From NCBI GenBank assembly GCA_963576725.1, contig OY755252.1:47668140-47732139 (forward strand): DNA of 64,000 nt. The letters run 5' to 3'. This document shows positions 9,597-19,300 of the stretch, piece by piece. Source of the DNA: Azorinus chamasolen. Its lineage: Eukaryota; Mollusca; Bivalvia; Cardiida; Solecurtidae. The translations under genes and the position numbers were made by a program. The stretch's first letter is position 1; the number at the start of each line of letters is the position of its first letter. The notes under the pieces are model-generated. The model worked only from the letters and a program-made list of their open reading frames with translations. It was not told the origin of the DNA and searched no databases.

Positions 9597-10498
9597 ATAT
9601 GTTCCGATGTAGTAGTATCATTATCAATATCAACCTTACCCAAGTACATACTGTCGGATACTGCCCGTGTTCTTTCACCCTTTGCTGCACCTGGACGAAC
9701 GTTTCTGTCTCGTGTGTCGAGTGTAGACTGGATTATTCCTAAACGTCCTGTGCTGTCACGTGCCCCACTCTTTAACTCGTCCCTTGCTTTCTGATACCCT
9801 GTGCCATTCACACTAGGACTGACATCACTAGCCATATGTCTGCTCCATATTTTCAGAGAGCCCCTGTTTATTTGCGAGACAGTTGGTGTTACGCCAAGGC
9901 AGCATTCTTGGAGCTTTTCCTTTAATTCTCTTTGCTGTCTGACTTTCCACATATTAATTCTCTCTTTCGTGCTGTCCCAGTCTGTTTCTTTTGAAGATTG
10001 TGTTCTTCCATAGGTCACTTCTTCATGAGTTATTCCGGAATTGCCCTGTCCTTGACATGTGGTGTTGGTATGTACCGATTTATTGTTGTCTGCAATTCCT
10101 GCTCTCTTCGAATTATCAGCTGTGGTTTCAATAGATTTGCCCATTTCAAATTTTGTCTCCAGCTTTTCTGTGTCTTTATTTCGAGACCATCCGTCTATAA
10201 ACAACGTTCTTCCGTTGTCAAGAAATTTGCATACTCTGTACTCATGACCATGATCCGGTGAGGAAATAACCTCATGTCCCCGCTTTTGTGTCCGAATATA
10301 TTCTTCTTTATCAGGGGCCCTGCATGAAGGCGTTTCCCGTACACCAATGTTGTCATTTCCATGCTCTTTATCATCTGCCTTTGTATCAACAGCCGGAACC
10401 CCAGCACCAGAGTTTGCAACATTGACAAATTTATCGTTTTTCTTCTTTTTATTCCTACCTGTACATCCACATAACTTGGACATGTTCGTTCCACCCAT
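9593..10498 (-). CDS. Gene B: single-exon protein of unknown function, paralog of gene A
   Basis: A 301-codon open frame from the ATG at 10498 (an upstream ATG at 10510 adds four residues). Well over half of residues match gene A by eye, with length differences that keep the frame. The N-terminus MGGTNMSKLCGCTGR plus lysines is retained, as are FLDNGRTLFIDGWSRNKDT, RINMWKVRQQRELKEKLQ, WSRHMASDVS, DELKSGARD and VSD near the end. Upstream DNA is also homologous to about 127 bp before the start, so the copies were duplicated with their promoters. The stop codon lies in the TTAA of an adjoining B element. No known domain is recognised. Likely a lineage-specific gene pair; a domesticated or decaying transposon ORF is possible. 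Confidence 0.6.
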   Translation of the reverse strand: MGGTNMSKLCGCTGRNKKKKNDKFVNVANSGAGVPAVDTKADDKEHGNDNIGVRETPSCRAPDKEEYIRTQKRGHEVISSPDHGHEYRVCKFLDNGRTLFIDGWSRNKDTEKLETKFEMGKSIETTADNSKRAGIADNNKSVHTNTTCQGQGNSGITHEEVTYGRTQSSKETDWDSTKERINMWKVRQQRELKEKLQECCLGVTPTVSQINRGSLKIWSRHMASDVSPSVNGTGYQKARDELKSGARDSTGRLGIIQSTLDTRDRNVRPGAAKGERTRAVSDSMYLGKVDIDNDTTTSEHI

Positions 10499-10547
10499 CT
10501 TTACATGCACTTCAAAATGCGCTATATGCAGTTATCAAGAAATAACG

Positions 10548-10578
10548 TAACGTCAACGTATCTAAGGATATGACGTCA
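10548..10578 (-). promoter_or_regulatory. CRE-like site upstream of gene B
   Basis: A perfect TGACGTCA at 10571-10578 and a changed proximal site TAACGTCA at 10548, at positions matching the two sites of gene A. Confidence 0.4.
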
Positions 10579-10629
10579 TGATACTACCGAAAGGTCAATC
10601 GTAACTACTCGACTATTTACGGATGTAAG

Positions 10630-11330
10630 TAGAATACATCCGATGTGTTCCGAATACTTCGAATTTCCGCTATACGAGAACCAGCGTTTGTGCTTTGTAA
10701 ACAGTGTAGAACCATACTCAAAGAAGGCTAAACAGAAACGGCCCTGGTGGGTTTCAAACACTACAGAACCTGATCAGATACGTCATTCAAAACGCTCGGA
10801 TGATCTGATTCACCCATGTTTACAAAAGCCTAAACTATGGAACGCCATTCTGCCATGCTAATTGCTTAATACAAAATGCTTTTTGCCAATTGTATAAATT
10901 GCTAGGAAATGTTCCAAATGATGGATGTAAATGACAAATGCCAAATGCCAAATGCCAAATGCCAAATGCTTATTGCTAAATGCATGTTTGCACTACTAAC
11001 ATTGAACAGCGCTATTTTTAAAGTAACTGTACATTTGCTAAATGCATGTTTATTTACATTAAAGATTATTACTTATTACACTATTAAATTAAAAATGGCG
11101 CTGTTCAATGCTAGTAGTACAAACATGCATTTAGCAATAAGCATGTCGCATTTGTCATTTACATCCATCATTTGGAACATTCCGGTTCTTTCCCTAGCAA
11201 TTTACACAATTGGCAAAAAGCATTTCGCATTTTGCATTTAGCATTTCGCATTAAGCATTTAACATTTAGCAAATAGCTTGGCAGAATGGCGTTCCATATA
11301 AAACTTTGTTTTCGTATAGCGGTGGTCACG
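10630..11330. mobile_element. Large foldback element with AAATGCC-type repeat arms
   Basis: Left arm ~10835-11050 (GGAACGCCATTCTGCCATGC ... TTGAACAGCGC) is inverted at ~11095-11305 (GCGCTGTTCAATGC ... TGGCAGAATGGCGTTCC). The arms carry short tandem AAATGCC units. The outer pair CCGCTATACGA (10668) and TCGTATAGCGG (11314) extends the symmetry to ~660 bp, with an unrelated hairpin (10750-10835) in the left arm. Non-coding; superfamily unknown. Confidence 0.75.
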
Positions 11331-11439
11331 TGACAATGGCACTAGTTTGTGTCGATATCGATGCTGAATTGTAATATACACTGTTTATAAACACCCATGT
11401 GTTCCCCCATCATACCCTGATTAGGATGGTCTATTTAGT

Positions 11440-11760
11440 GTAAAACCTCTCTAAACAAACACCGAAGGACATGCAATAAGAAGGAAAAGTTTAAACGTTT
11501 ACGCTATATATACGCCTTATTATACATTTGCAAACAGAGCAGACCCAGATCAAACGGCTCCTATAGGAGCTGTCTGACTAGGGTCTTCTCTGTTTGCTTA
11601 TGGGATTATATTGATTTGGTTCTATAGTTGATACCGTGACCAAAGATTGTCTTGTTCTTATTCCTTTATGAAATTAAGCTAAGTAGGTTAATATCCACAC
11701 ATGTATACGTTATTTCCTACATGAATATTCATAAAGGGCTAATGCAGGTCGAATTTATGC
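11440..11760. mobile_element. Family D end fragment and family B element
   Basis: 11440-11465 has GTGTAAAACCTCTCTAAAC (a D end). 11500-11745 is a B copy with core CAAACGGCTCCTATAGGAGC and a tail with TACATGAATATTCATAAAG. Confidence 0.6.
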
Positions 11761-11804
11761 AGAGGGACTTAATAACTTCTTTTGCTACTCGTCCATGGTC
11801 CGAG

Positions 11805-11945
11805 CTTATAAAATGTCAGATTCTGAGGTCATTCTCAAATATCTGATTGGTCAGATTTTGAACAAGCTGAAACTCTAACCAATCAGATGCTTGAGAATGA
11901 TCTCAGCCTCAAGCAAAACGTTTATAACCTTGGGGTCAGGTCTTG
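11805..11945. repeat. Imperfect palindrome around CCAATCAGAT
   Basis: TTATAAAATGTCAGATTCTG ... ATCTGATTGGTCAGATTTTG is inverted as CTAACCAATCAGATGCTTGA ... AAAACGTTTATAA. Related half-copies lie at 4640 and 7505. Probably another MITE family. Confidence 0.65.
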
Positions 11946-12156
11946 TCCATTTCATGTCAGATCCTTTGTATTTTGTATTATCTCGGATATGCTTTAGGCT
12001 TGGAACATCACACTCAGTCGTATACATGTATGCGGGATTTGGTTCACGCTTTTGTCACCTGATATACATGTCGTCTGCTAAGAAAGTTCGTCTGCTTCAT
12101 TGTGGTTTTAAAATGGAGTTTTCTTCAAATTCTTTACAAACACACCTACAAAAAAC

Positions 12157-12584
12157 CAGGTGCGGATCCAGGATTTCAGATAAGGGGGGGGGGGGGGGCG
12201 TAGAATTTTGTTTTGGAAGGGTGGGGGCGTAGATTTTTATGTTTGGTGACATAAATAAATACAGTAAAACCTCTCTATAACGGCCACTAAATTACATCAA
12301 GTATTGTGCGTTAAAGACAGGTGGCTGCTTAAAGCAGCCACATGCCATTAATACCAACTAATTATCACAATTTAGTGGCCGTTATAGAGAGGTTTTACTG
12401 TAATGTGTTTGTAATACATGTTGAAAAAGAGCGTAATTGGGCGAGGAATATAAAATTAAATCCGATTAAATCAATGTTTTATTGATTTTTAGTAGATTTA
12501 GATCTAAACTATTACTAAAAGAGTTTGTTTGGGCAATTTTAGGGGGAGCGTACGCCGACTCCGCCCCCTCTAAATCCGAGCCTG
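12157..12584. mobile_element. CAGG-ended TIR element with nested family D element
   Basis: Left end CAGGTGCGGATCCAGGATTT; the right end read inversely is CAGGCTCGGATTTAGAGGGG. A G-run sits inside the left end. A D element at 12262-12400 is inserted with TA on both sides (12260-12261, 12401-12402). That D copy lacks the central hairpin, leaving GGCTGCTTAAAGCAGCC as its tip. Confidence 0.75.
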
Positions 12585-12594
12585 AAAACCACTT

Positions 12595-12665
12595 TGTAAA
12601 CAGATTGGATCTAGATGAGACGCAGAGTTTCTCGGCGTGTCATCTAGATCCAATCTATTTAGAAA
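12595..12665. mobile_element. Family F hairpin
   Basis: AACAGATTGGATCTAGATGA ... CATCTAGATCCAATCTATTT, a 60-bp near-perfect hairpin. Confidence 0.75.
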
Positions 12666-13118
12666 GGTTAGATCACTGATTCGCCTGTAGCAACAGAAAT
12701 TGTTGTTGTTTTAAATAACCTAGCTTATCGAGAAAAATTATCTTGGCTCCATTGTTCGATTTTTTTCAAAGTTGGTATTCACGGACCTGGTCATGCTAAA
12801 GAGATTCAAATGGTACGACTTGCTCTCTCGTTAGTCGATCAGCATATGGGGCAAGTGCTAGGACTGGTTCAACTGCACGACTCACATTAGCAACTGGTTT
12901 CAACCAGAGACTTGCTACTAGTCTTATGATGTGCTTTATACACACCAATAGTGTGTACTACAGTATAAGATCACGTCATTCCGTCTAGGCCTAGTAGCTA
13001 GTCTAACAACCGGGTTCTCCCGGTTGCCATTACTGAACGCACGGAGACATTTTCAAAAGAAAAAAACAGGATTTCTTCCGACATGAATTGGCCAGCATGC
13101 TAAATATTAAACTGTTAT
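12666..13118. other. Intergenic DNA, nothing recognised
   Basis: No coding frame, repeat or RNA gene I can support. Confidence 0.5.
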
Positions 13119-13354
13119 GTAACCCGTTCCCTCATAGGCTATTTTAGACCATTCTCTCATTTTAATACACAACCTCTTGGAATAAATCTACCAAAAAGGA
13201 GCATTTACGAGAAAAGGGCAAAATTTAGAATTGTATAGTTTTGAAACCATTGTGATAAAAAGAGTGTTTGCTCCTTTGGAGCAAATGCTCTATTTATCAT
13301 AATAGTTTCGAAAGGTGACTTTTACAGAGGCATCAGTAGGAGGGAATGGGTTAA
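13119..13354. mobile_element. Family C MITE-like element
   Basis: Ends TAACCCGTTCCCTCATAGG and GGAGGGAATGGGTTAA. Central dyad TTTGAAACCATTGTGATAAA ... TTTATCATAATAGTTTCGAA, tip GCTCCTTTGGAGC. Confidence 0.85.
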
Positions 13355-13840
13355 ATATACAGGTGTTTTATTTTGTATCTCAGGAGATTTCTTTACCTCA
13401 TTTCTCAAATATTATATTTTGTTCCATTCCCTGGTGAGACGACGAGTTTTTCGGCGTATCAACTAGCCATAAACGAATAGCAAATATTATCTCAAAGTAA
13501 CACATTTATATATGGTTGTAAACTTCTTCAGTTATCGACGAGGTTTTTATAATTTGAAGAGATATATGTATACAGCTGTTTTGATAATTCCTTGCCCGCT
13601 GGTTTCACTTGTCATTACAACGGCTACAACATGGGCCAGTATTGTACCGGCGGTATGTTTGACCTGAATGTCAGCTGTCAATCTTGTAATTGACAACATG
13701 TATAATTATGTACATTCGTGCACTTTACATGCGGACATGTTAAAGTACATACTTTATATGTATGTTTATGAGAAAGAATGAAGAAGCAGTATTTTTTTCT
13801 CTAGGCTAAAACAATAGTCATCTGACTGAATCTGAGACGT
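13355..13840. other. Intergenic DNA, nothing recognised
   Basis: AT-rich with no supported gene. 13640-13780 has the short dyads typical of AT-rich DNA and no clear element ends. Confidence 0.5.
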
Positions 13841-14310
13841 AACCCTTCAATCCTTCCCCCATGAATATTCATGTAAGAAATAGTGACATGGTGAATATTA
13901 ATTATATTATTTTTTTTTATAATAACACAATGGACACGGGAATGTTTGCTCATGGCAGAATATGTAGAATAATACCTATATTATATCATAAGCAAACAGA
14001 ATAGACCCTGATTAGACGGCTCCTTTAGAAGTCTATGCTCTGGGTCTACTTTGTAAAAGGCGTAAAAAGGCGTTTATATGAGAAAAAATGGGGTTAACTG
14101 CTGAATATTCATAGTGAAATGATCCATCAGTGTTTACCAAAGAGTCAGGTTAATATGCCAGAGTAAAATTTGGTAGAGGATTTTAATGAATTTGAAAAGA
14201 CACGCGTGCAGACCCCGATCAGATGACTCCTTTAGAGGCCATTTGATCTGGGTGTACGCTGTTTGCAAATGAGAGTACACCCGTTTTCCCGCATTCAAAC
14301 AATAGAATAA
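13841..14310. mobile_element. Family B element followed by family G element
   Basis: B: 13841-14097, ending GGGGTTAA, core GACGGCTCCTTTAGAAGTC. G: 14098-14310, with GACCCCGATCAGATGACTCC ... GAGGCCATTTGATCTGGGTG. The two appear to share the TTAA at 14094-14097. Confidence 0.65.
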
Positions 14311-14412
14311 AAGTGTAACGTCTGGGCTTTACAATGGATGTATACCAAGACAAGTGACAAATGCGTAAAAATAGGTCATTATCACGTAAAAGGTTAAGAT
14401 TAAGCGATATAT

Positions 14413-14652
14413 TTAAACCTTTACTCCATAAATATATCTTTCTACGCCTTTACACACATAGTAGACCCAGATCCGTAGGAGCCGTCTGATCAAGGTCTGC
14501 TCTGTTTGCTTATGATATGATATAAATATGAGTCTACAGTTTCTGCCATGGCCAAAAATTCCTGTATCAGTGTGCTATTATAAGAAATGAATATAATTAA
14601 TATTCATAACGCCATAAATACTTACACGAATAGTCATGGATGAAAGGGTTAA
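14413..14652. mobile_element. Family B element, TTAA-flanked
   Basis: TTAA at 14413 and 14649, ends ACCTTTACTCCATAAATA and ATGGATGAAAGGG. The core is partly deleted. Confidence 0.8.
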
Positions 14653-14724
14653 GCATTTTACAACAGTACAGTGAGTGGTTAGAATCGTACACAATGTAAT
14701 AACAATCTTTGCTTATACTTGTTG

Positions 14725-15065
14725 CTTACATACTACTACTACTTCTACTACTACTACTATTACTACTACCACTATAACAACAACAACAGCAGCAGCAACA
14801 TTTTTGCTACTACTACTACTACTATGACGACGACGACGACAACGACTACTATTATTTCCGCTATGATAATTAAAAGAAGAAGGACATTGAGAAGCAGAAA
14901 AGAAGAAGAAGAAGAATATGCAGAAGAAGAATATGCAGAGCAAAAAGAAGAAGGAGAAGAAGAAGAAGAAAAGAATAAGTAGAAGTAGAAGTAGAAGTAC
15001 AAGAAGAAGAAGAAGAAGAAGAAGAAGAAGAAAATTGTAATGGTTATTATAAAAAATAATAATAA
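14725..15065. repeat. Compound triplet microsatellite (CTA, GAA, GAC)
   Basis: Blocks of CTA/ACT, CAA, CGA and then GAA/AGA triplets. Frames across it give homopolymer peptides only. Confidence 0.95.
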
Positions 15066-15084
15066 TGATGTAACAGGCTGGGTA

Positions 15085-15250
15085 AGGTACTTGGTGTAAG
15101 CGGTCTTGATAAATTAGTCAGTAGAGCACTCGCCTTGTAAGTGATGGGTCTGGGTTTGAGTCTTTGTCTGGCTGCATGTTTGTCACCAGCCCTTTTCCAG
15201 TTGCAGCCCAACTTGAAAATCAGACCCAGTGCATGCCCATACTTTCTTGT
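15085..15250 (+). mobile_element. tRNA-derived SINE head
   Basis: AGTCAGTAGAGCACTCGCCT resembles an A-box region. Downstream GGGTCTGGGTTTGAGTCTT resembles a B box (GGTTTGAGTC). It is followed by CTGGCTGCATGTTTGTCACC. Pol III promoter organisation typical of SINEs, diverged and not a functional tRNA. The following A-rich and ATx microsatellite may be its tail. Confidence 0.6.
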
Positions 15251-15304
15251 GCAAATTTGGCGATATTCTCAGGGAAAAACAAACAAAAATCCCAATAAAA
15301 ATAA

Positions 15305-15610
<306 letters not shown>

Positions 15611-16190
15611 CATCAGCAACAACAGCAACATCACCCATTGTCGTAGTAGCAACAACATTGCTATTTACCTTCATCATGTCACTATCATGTATATAAAGTA
15701 TGTTGAACTTCGCCAATCTAGCTTTATCATGCAACGACAATTGTAGAAGTTTATCTATCTATTAATGTTAACTCATCTACCCTCTAACAAGGAGCAATTA
15801 ATGCACTATTGTAATATCATTGGATGCAGCTGAAAATATGTGGCTTATCCTTCCATGAAAATTAATATTAAAGGACAAAATCATATACATGTATGCATAT
15901 GTAAAAGCATTGTATGTTATGTTTATCTCTTGGCAGGAGTGGTAACCTATTTGAGTGTTGCATGGTAACTCTTACGAAAACGTACTTTTTATGTCCCACC
16001 GGTTGGAGTTCTAATTTGACATTTCCTGTGAAAGTTTTTGCAACGAATGCGTAGTTTTCATAAATCGTTATCGTTGGCAGTAGAACTTCAGATATCTGGC
16101 AACAGGAAAGACTTAACATTTTAGCTTATGCAAAGCCTGAATAAGTGTTTTCCAACATAAAACTCTAGACATCACATGATATTTTTACAA
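15611..16190. other. Intergenic DNA upstream of SNX17
   Basis: No repeat family recognised. It probably contains distal promoter sequence. No TATA-like element at a convincing distance. Confidence 0.4.
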
Positions 16191-16193
16191 CTG

Positions 16194-16260
16194 AAAATGG
16201 CGGAAGGGGAGTGACAGTTGTGGAACCATTTTCCATCAAAGTTATTAAAGACGATCAGAT
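16194..16260 (+). promoter_or_regulatory. SNX17 5' leader with YY1/ETS-like motif and tiny uORF
   Basis: AAAATGGCGGAAG at 16194-16206 resembles the downstream YY1 motif (AANATGGCGG) overlapping an ETS-like CGGAAG, both common at TATA-less housekeeping promoters. If transcribed, its ATG (16197) opens a five-codon frame, MAEGE, closed by TGA at 16212-16214, 46 bases before the SNX17 ATG. The transcription start cannot be seen. Confidence 0.4.
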
Positions 16261-16320
16261 ATGCATTTCTCTATACCAGATACGCAAGAATTAACAGATG
16301 ACAACGGAACTACGTTTACG
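16261..16320 (+). CDS. SNX17: SNX17 coding exon 1
   Basis: Codes MHFSIPDTQELTDDNGTTFT, the start of the PX domain. MHFSIP is the characteristic SNX17 start. Donor ACG|GTTGGT, phase 0. Confidence 0.93.
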
Positions 16321-19300
16321 GTTGGTACATGGATAATAATTTTATTAACACTTTATAAAATATGCTTTCTACCATAAGAAACAAAAAATGAACATCTGAA
16401 AAAAAAAAATGCACGTATGTTTTAGTTAGCTAATCAGATTCTGAGAACCAACTTACTTTTGAAAACAGTTTGGATCCAGATGATATGCAGAGTAGTTTGG
16501 CATTTCATCAAGATCCAGACTACATGTTGCATGGCAAAAAGTTAAAAAAACCAACAAAAAAACAACAAAAGCCAACTGGTAATATTTTTAAAAAATGAAT
16601 CTTGTGAAATTTAGAGCTGACAACAATTTACATAGCAAGAGAATAGTTAACGCTTTATTCTATAGAGACAGAGAAAAGTTAACACATTACCAGAGCTCCA
16701 GATAAACAGTTTCAAGAATAAATCCTTTATTTCTCCGCTAAACCCTATAATGTTAAGAATAGACAATTCTAAAGAGTTGTCACAGTATAGGGTTTGGTGG
16801 AGAAATGACAATTTTAGTATTTGGATAGGCACCCTTTAATAATCAGTAGCTCTTCTTTACTCTAGAGATGCCTTTTAAAATATTTTAACACCTATACAAA
16901 AAGAGTAGACCCAGAGCAGATGGCTCCTGTAGCAGCCATCTAATCAGGGTCTGCTCAGTTTGCTTATAAACTTAAATAGATCTGATTCACCAGTTTCTGC
17001 CTTGAGCCTTAACCACGACTAAAAAAATAGTCTAAAGTCATGATGTCATTATATCTTACATGAATATTCATGGAGTATAGGCATAATGATTAATGGTGTA
17101 ACACATTTCTTAGCCTCAGTTTGTTTTTGTTTGTGTTTAATCTTATAATGTGGGAACTAAGTTAGATAGCCTAAAGTTGCAAACAATGTAGACCCAGATC
17201 AGGTTTCCTGAAGCCATAGTTTACAGCGTATTAAACATCACCCCACGAGAATTGGCACGGGGCAAATATCAAACTGCTACAGTCTGCTGATAAATGGTGT
17301 TTTTTTTCTTTCAGAGTTTCAACATCCACATCAATGGGGTTTTCCATTGCACAGCAAGATTTAGCTTGCTACACAGTTTCCATGAGCAGGTAAAGATCTA
17401 TAAAAGATTATAACAGCATACTGTTTGGTTGACACAAAAGCTTAGTTAGGTATTAGCTTGTTACACCAAGCTTTACATGCACAGAATCGCTGAAAGTATT
17501 TTCGATTAATTATCGATTTTTAATCAATAATAAATGTTCGATTCAATTCGATAATCGATTATGATTTTGGTCCGATTCTCCCTCCCTCGTTGTTGACATT
17601 AAATAAAATTGCCTTTTTGTGATTTAGACAATGTAGTTTGTTCCATGCAAAGAAAAACCTCTGGGTCTCCCACCACCTGTAATTAGCATAATGTCGCAAT
17701 ATGACTGAAATACAGGGCTTTTTCTCTCTGAATTGGGAAGGGGCCTTAGCCTGCTGATTTTGGGAAGAATTATCGCTAAAATTGCTGATTTGGGAAACAA
17801 AAAAGCTGGTGTAAGTTTGGATTTTGGGGAAAACTGCATGATTTTAAAGAAATTTTCAATTGGGAAGGGGCCTTTTACAGGCCTCTGTTATAGAAGGTGA
17901 AAAACCCGTGAAATACTGTTAACCCTAAGGCTTTCCTTCATACAAACACATTTTCATGCCTTTGCAAACAGAGTAGGTCCAGGTCAGACAGCTCCTATAT
18001 ATAAGCTGTCTGATCATAGTCTGCTCTGTTTAAGCTGTTCCTTCAATCATATAAATGCCTTTTCACACCTTTGCAGACAAAGTAGACCCAGATCAGATGA
18101 CTCCTTCAGGGTCTGCTCTGTTTGCTTATGGTATAATATTATAGAACTGATTCTGCAGTTTCTGTCTGAACCCAAATGTCATATATGTTCATACATTTGT
18201 ATGCCATTAAAAAATATAATCTGATTCATTTTGAGGATGACATTAACACTGAACAGGTAAAGGATTAAGAAATTATAATAGATATGACTACATTTTCTAA
18301 TAATACCACATATTCCTCTGTAAATATGGCTTAAAATTCATACAATACACCCCTGCAAACTTGTTTGAGGGGGTATACTGGAATCGCCCTGTCTGACAGG
18401 TGGATGGTCAGATGGTCCGTCCGCATATGAACATGAACTCCTCCTTCAGTTTTAAAGTCACTGAATTTGTATTTGGTATACATAATAACCACATATGGTA
18501 GACGTGCAAGATGCAATTTTCATGTGTTTATTGCTGGCCATTGCAGAATTATCTCCCCCCTGAACATTGAGGTTTTTTTGTCATTTTTGCATGAAACATG
18601 GGGAGTGGAAACTCCTCCTTCAGTTATAAAGTTATTGAATTTATTATTTGGTATACATAATAACCACGATTAGTAGATGTGCAAGACACAATTTCCATGT
18701 GTTTACCGCTGGCCATTGCAGGATTATATCTCACTGAACTTTTAGTATTTTTTGTCATTTTGGCATGAAACAGGGGGAGTTGGTGAGTTATTTGCCATAC
18801 ATAATAACTACAAGTACTACATGTGCAAGGCACAATATTCCTGTGTTCAGTGGCAGGCATTACAGAATTATCTCCACATGACCTTTAGGTATTTTGTCAT
18901 TTGGTCCTGTTACATGGGTAGTTGGTGTTACAAACTTAGATTTGCATTCAAAGGCTGTTTGCAATGGTGTTAAAGGCATCACTGGGAGGGAAAGGGTTAA
19001 AATGGACAATACATGCGTTGCTTTTTAACAGCAATTCAAAATACACAGATTTGTAAGAATTACCAAATTTCTTTTCCAGCTCAAATAACTATATCACTTT
19101 TTCTCATTTCAGCTGAAGAAAGAGTTTGGCACTAATGTGTTACCTCCCTTTCCACCAAAGAAATTACTTCCCCTGTCTGGAGTCAAGCTAGATGAGAGAA
19201 GACAGATGTTGGAGAGATACATTCAGATAAGTAAGTTGATTTAAAGCATCATGCACAACTTCCTATAATGCTCAAGTTCCAATTGTTTTGTTTTATAGGC

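Noticed and set aside
3697..10578. N-myristoylation of the gene A and B products
   Set aside because: MGGTNMSK has Met where Ser, Thr or another small residue is expected at the key position, so the pattern is not met.
15100..15175. Functional tRNA gene
   Set aside because: A- and B-box-like sequences are present, but the cloverleaf stems do not close and the context is a SINE tail.
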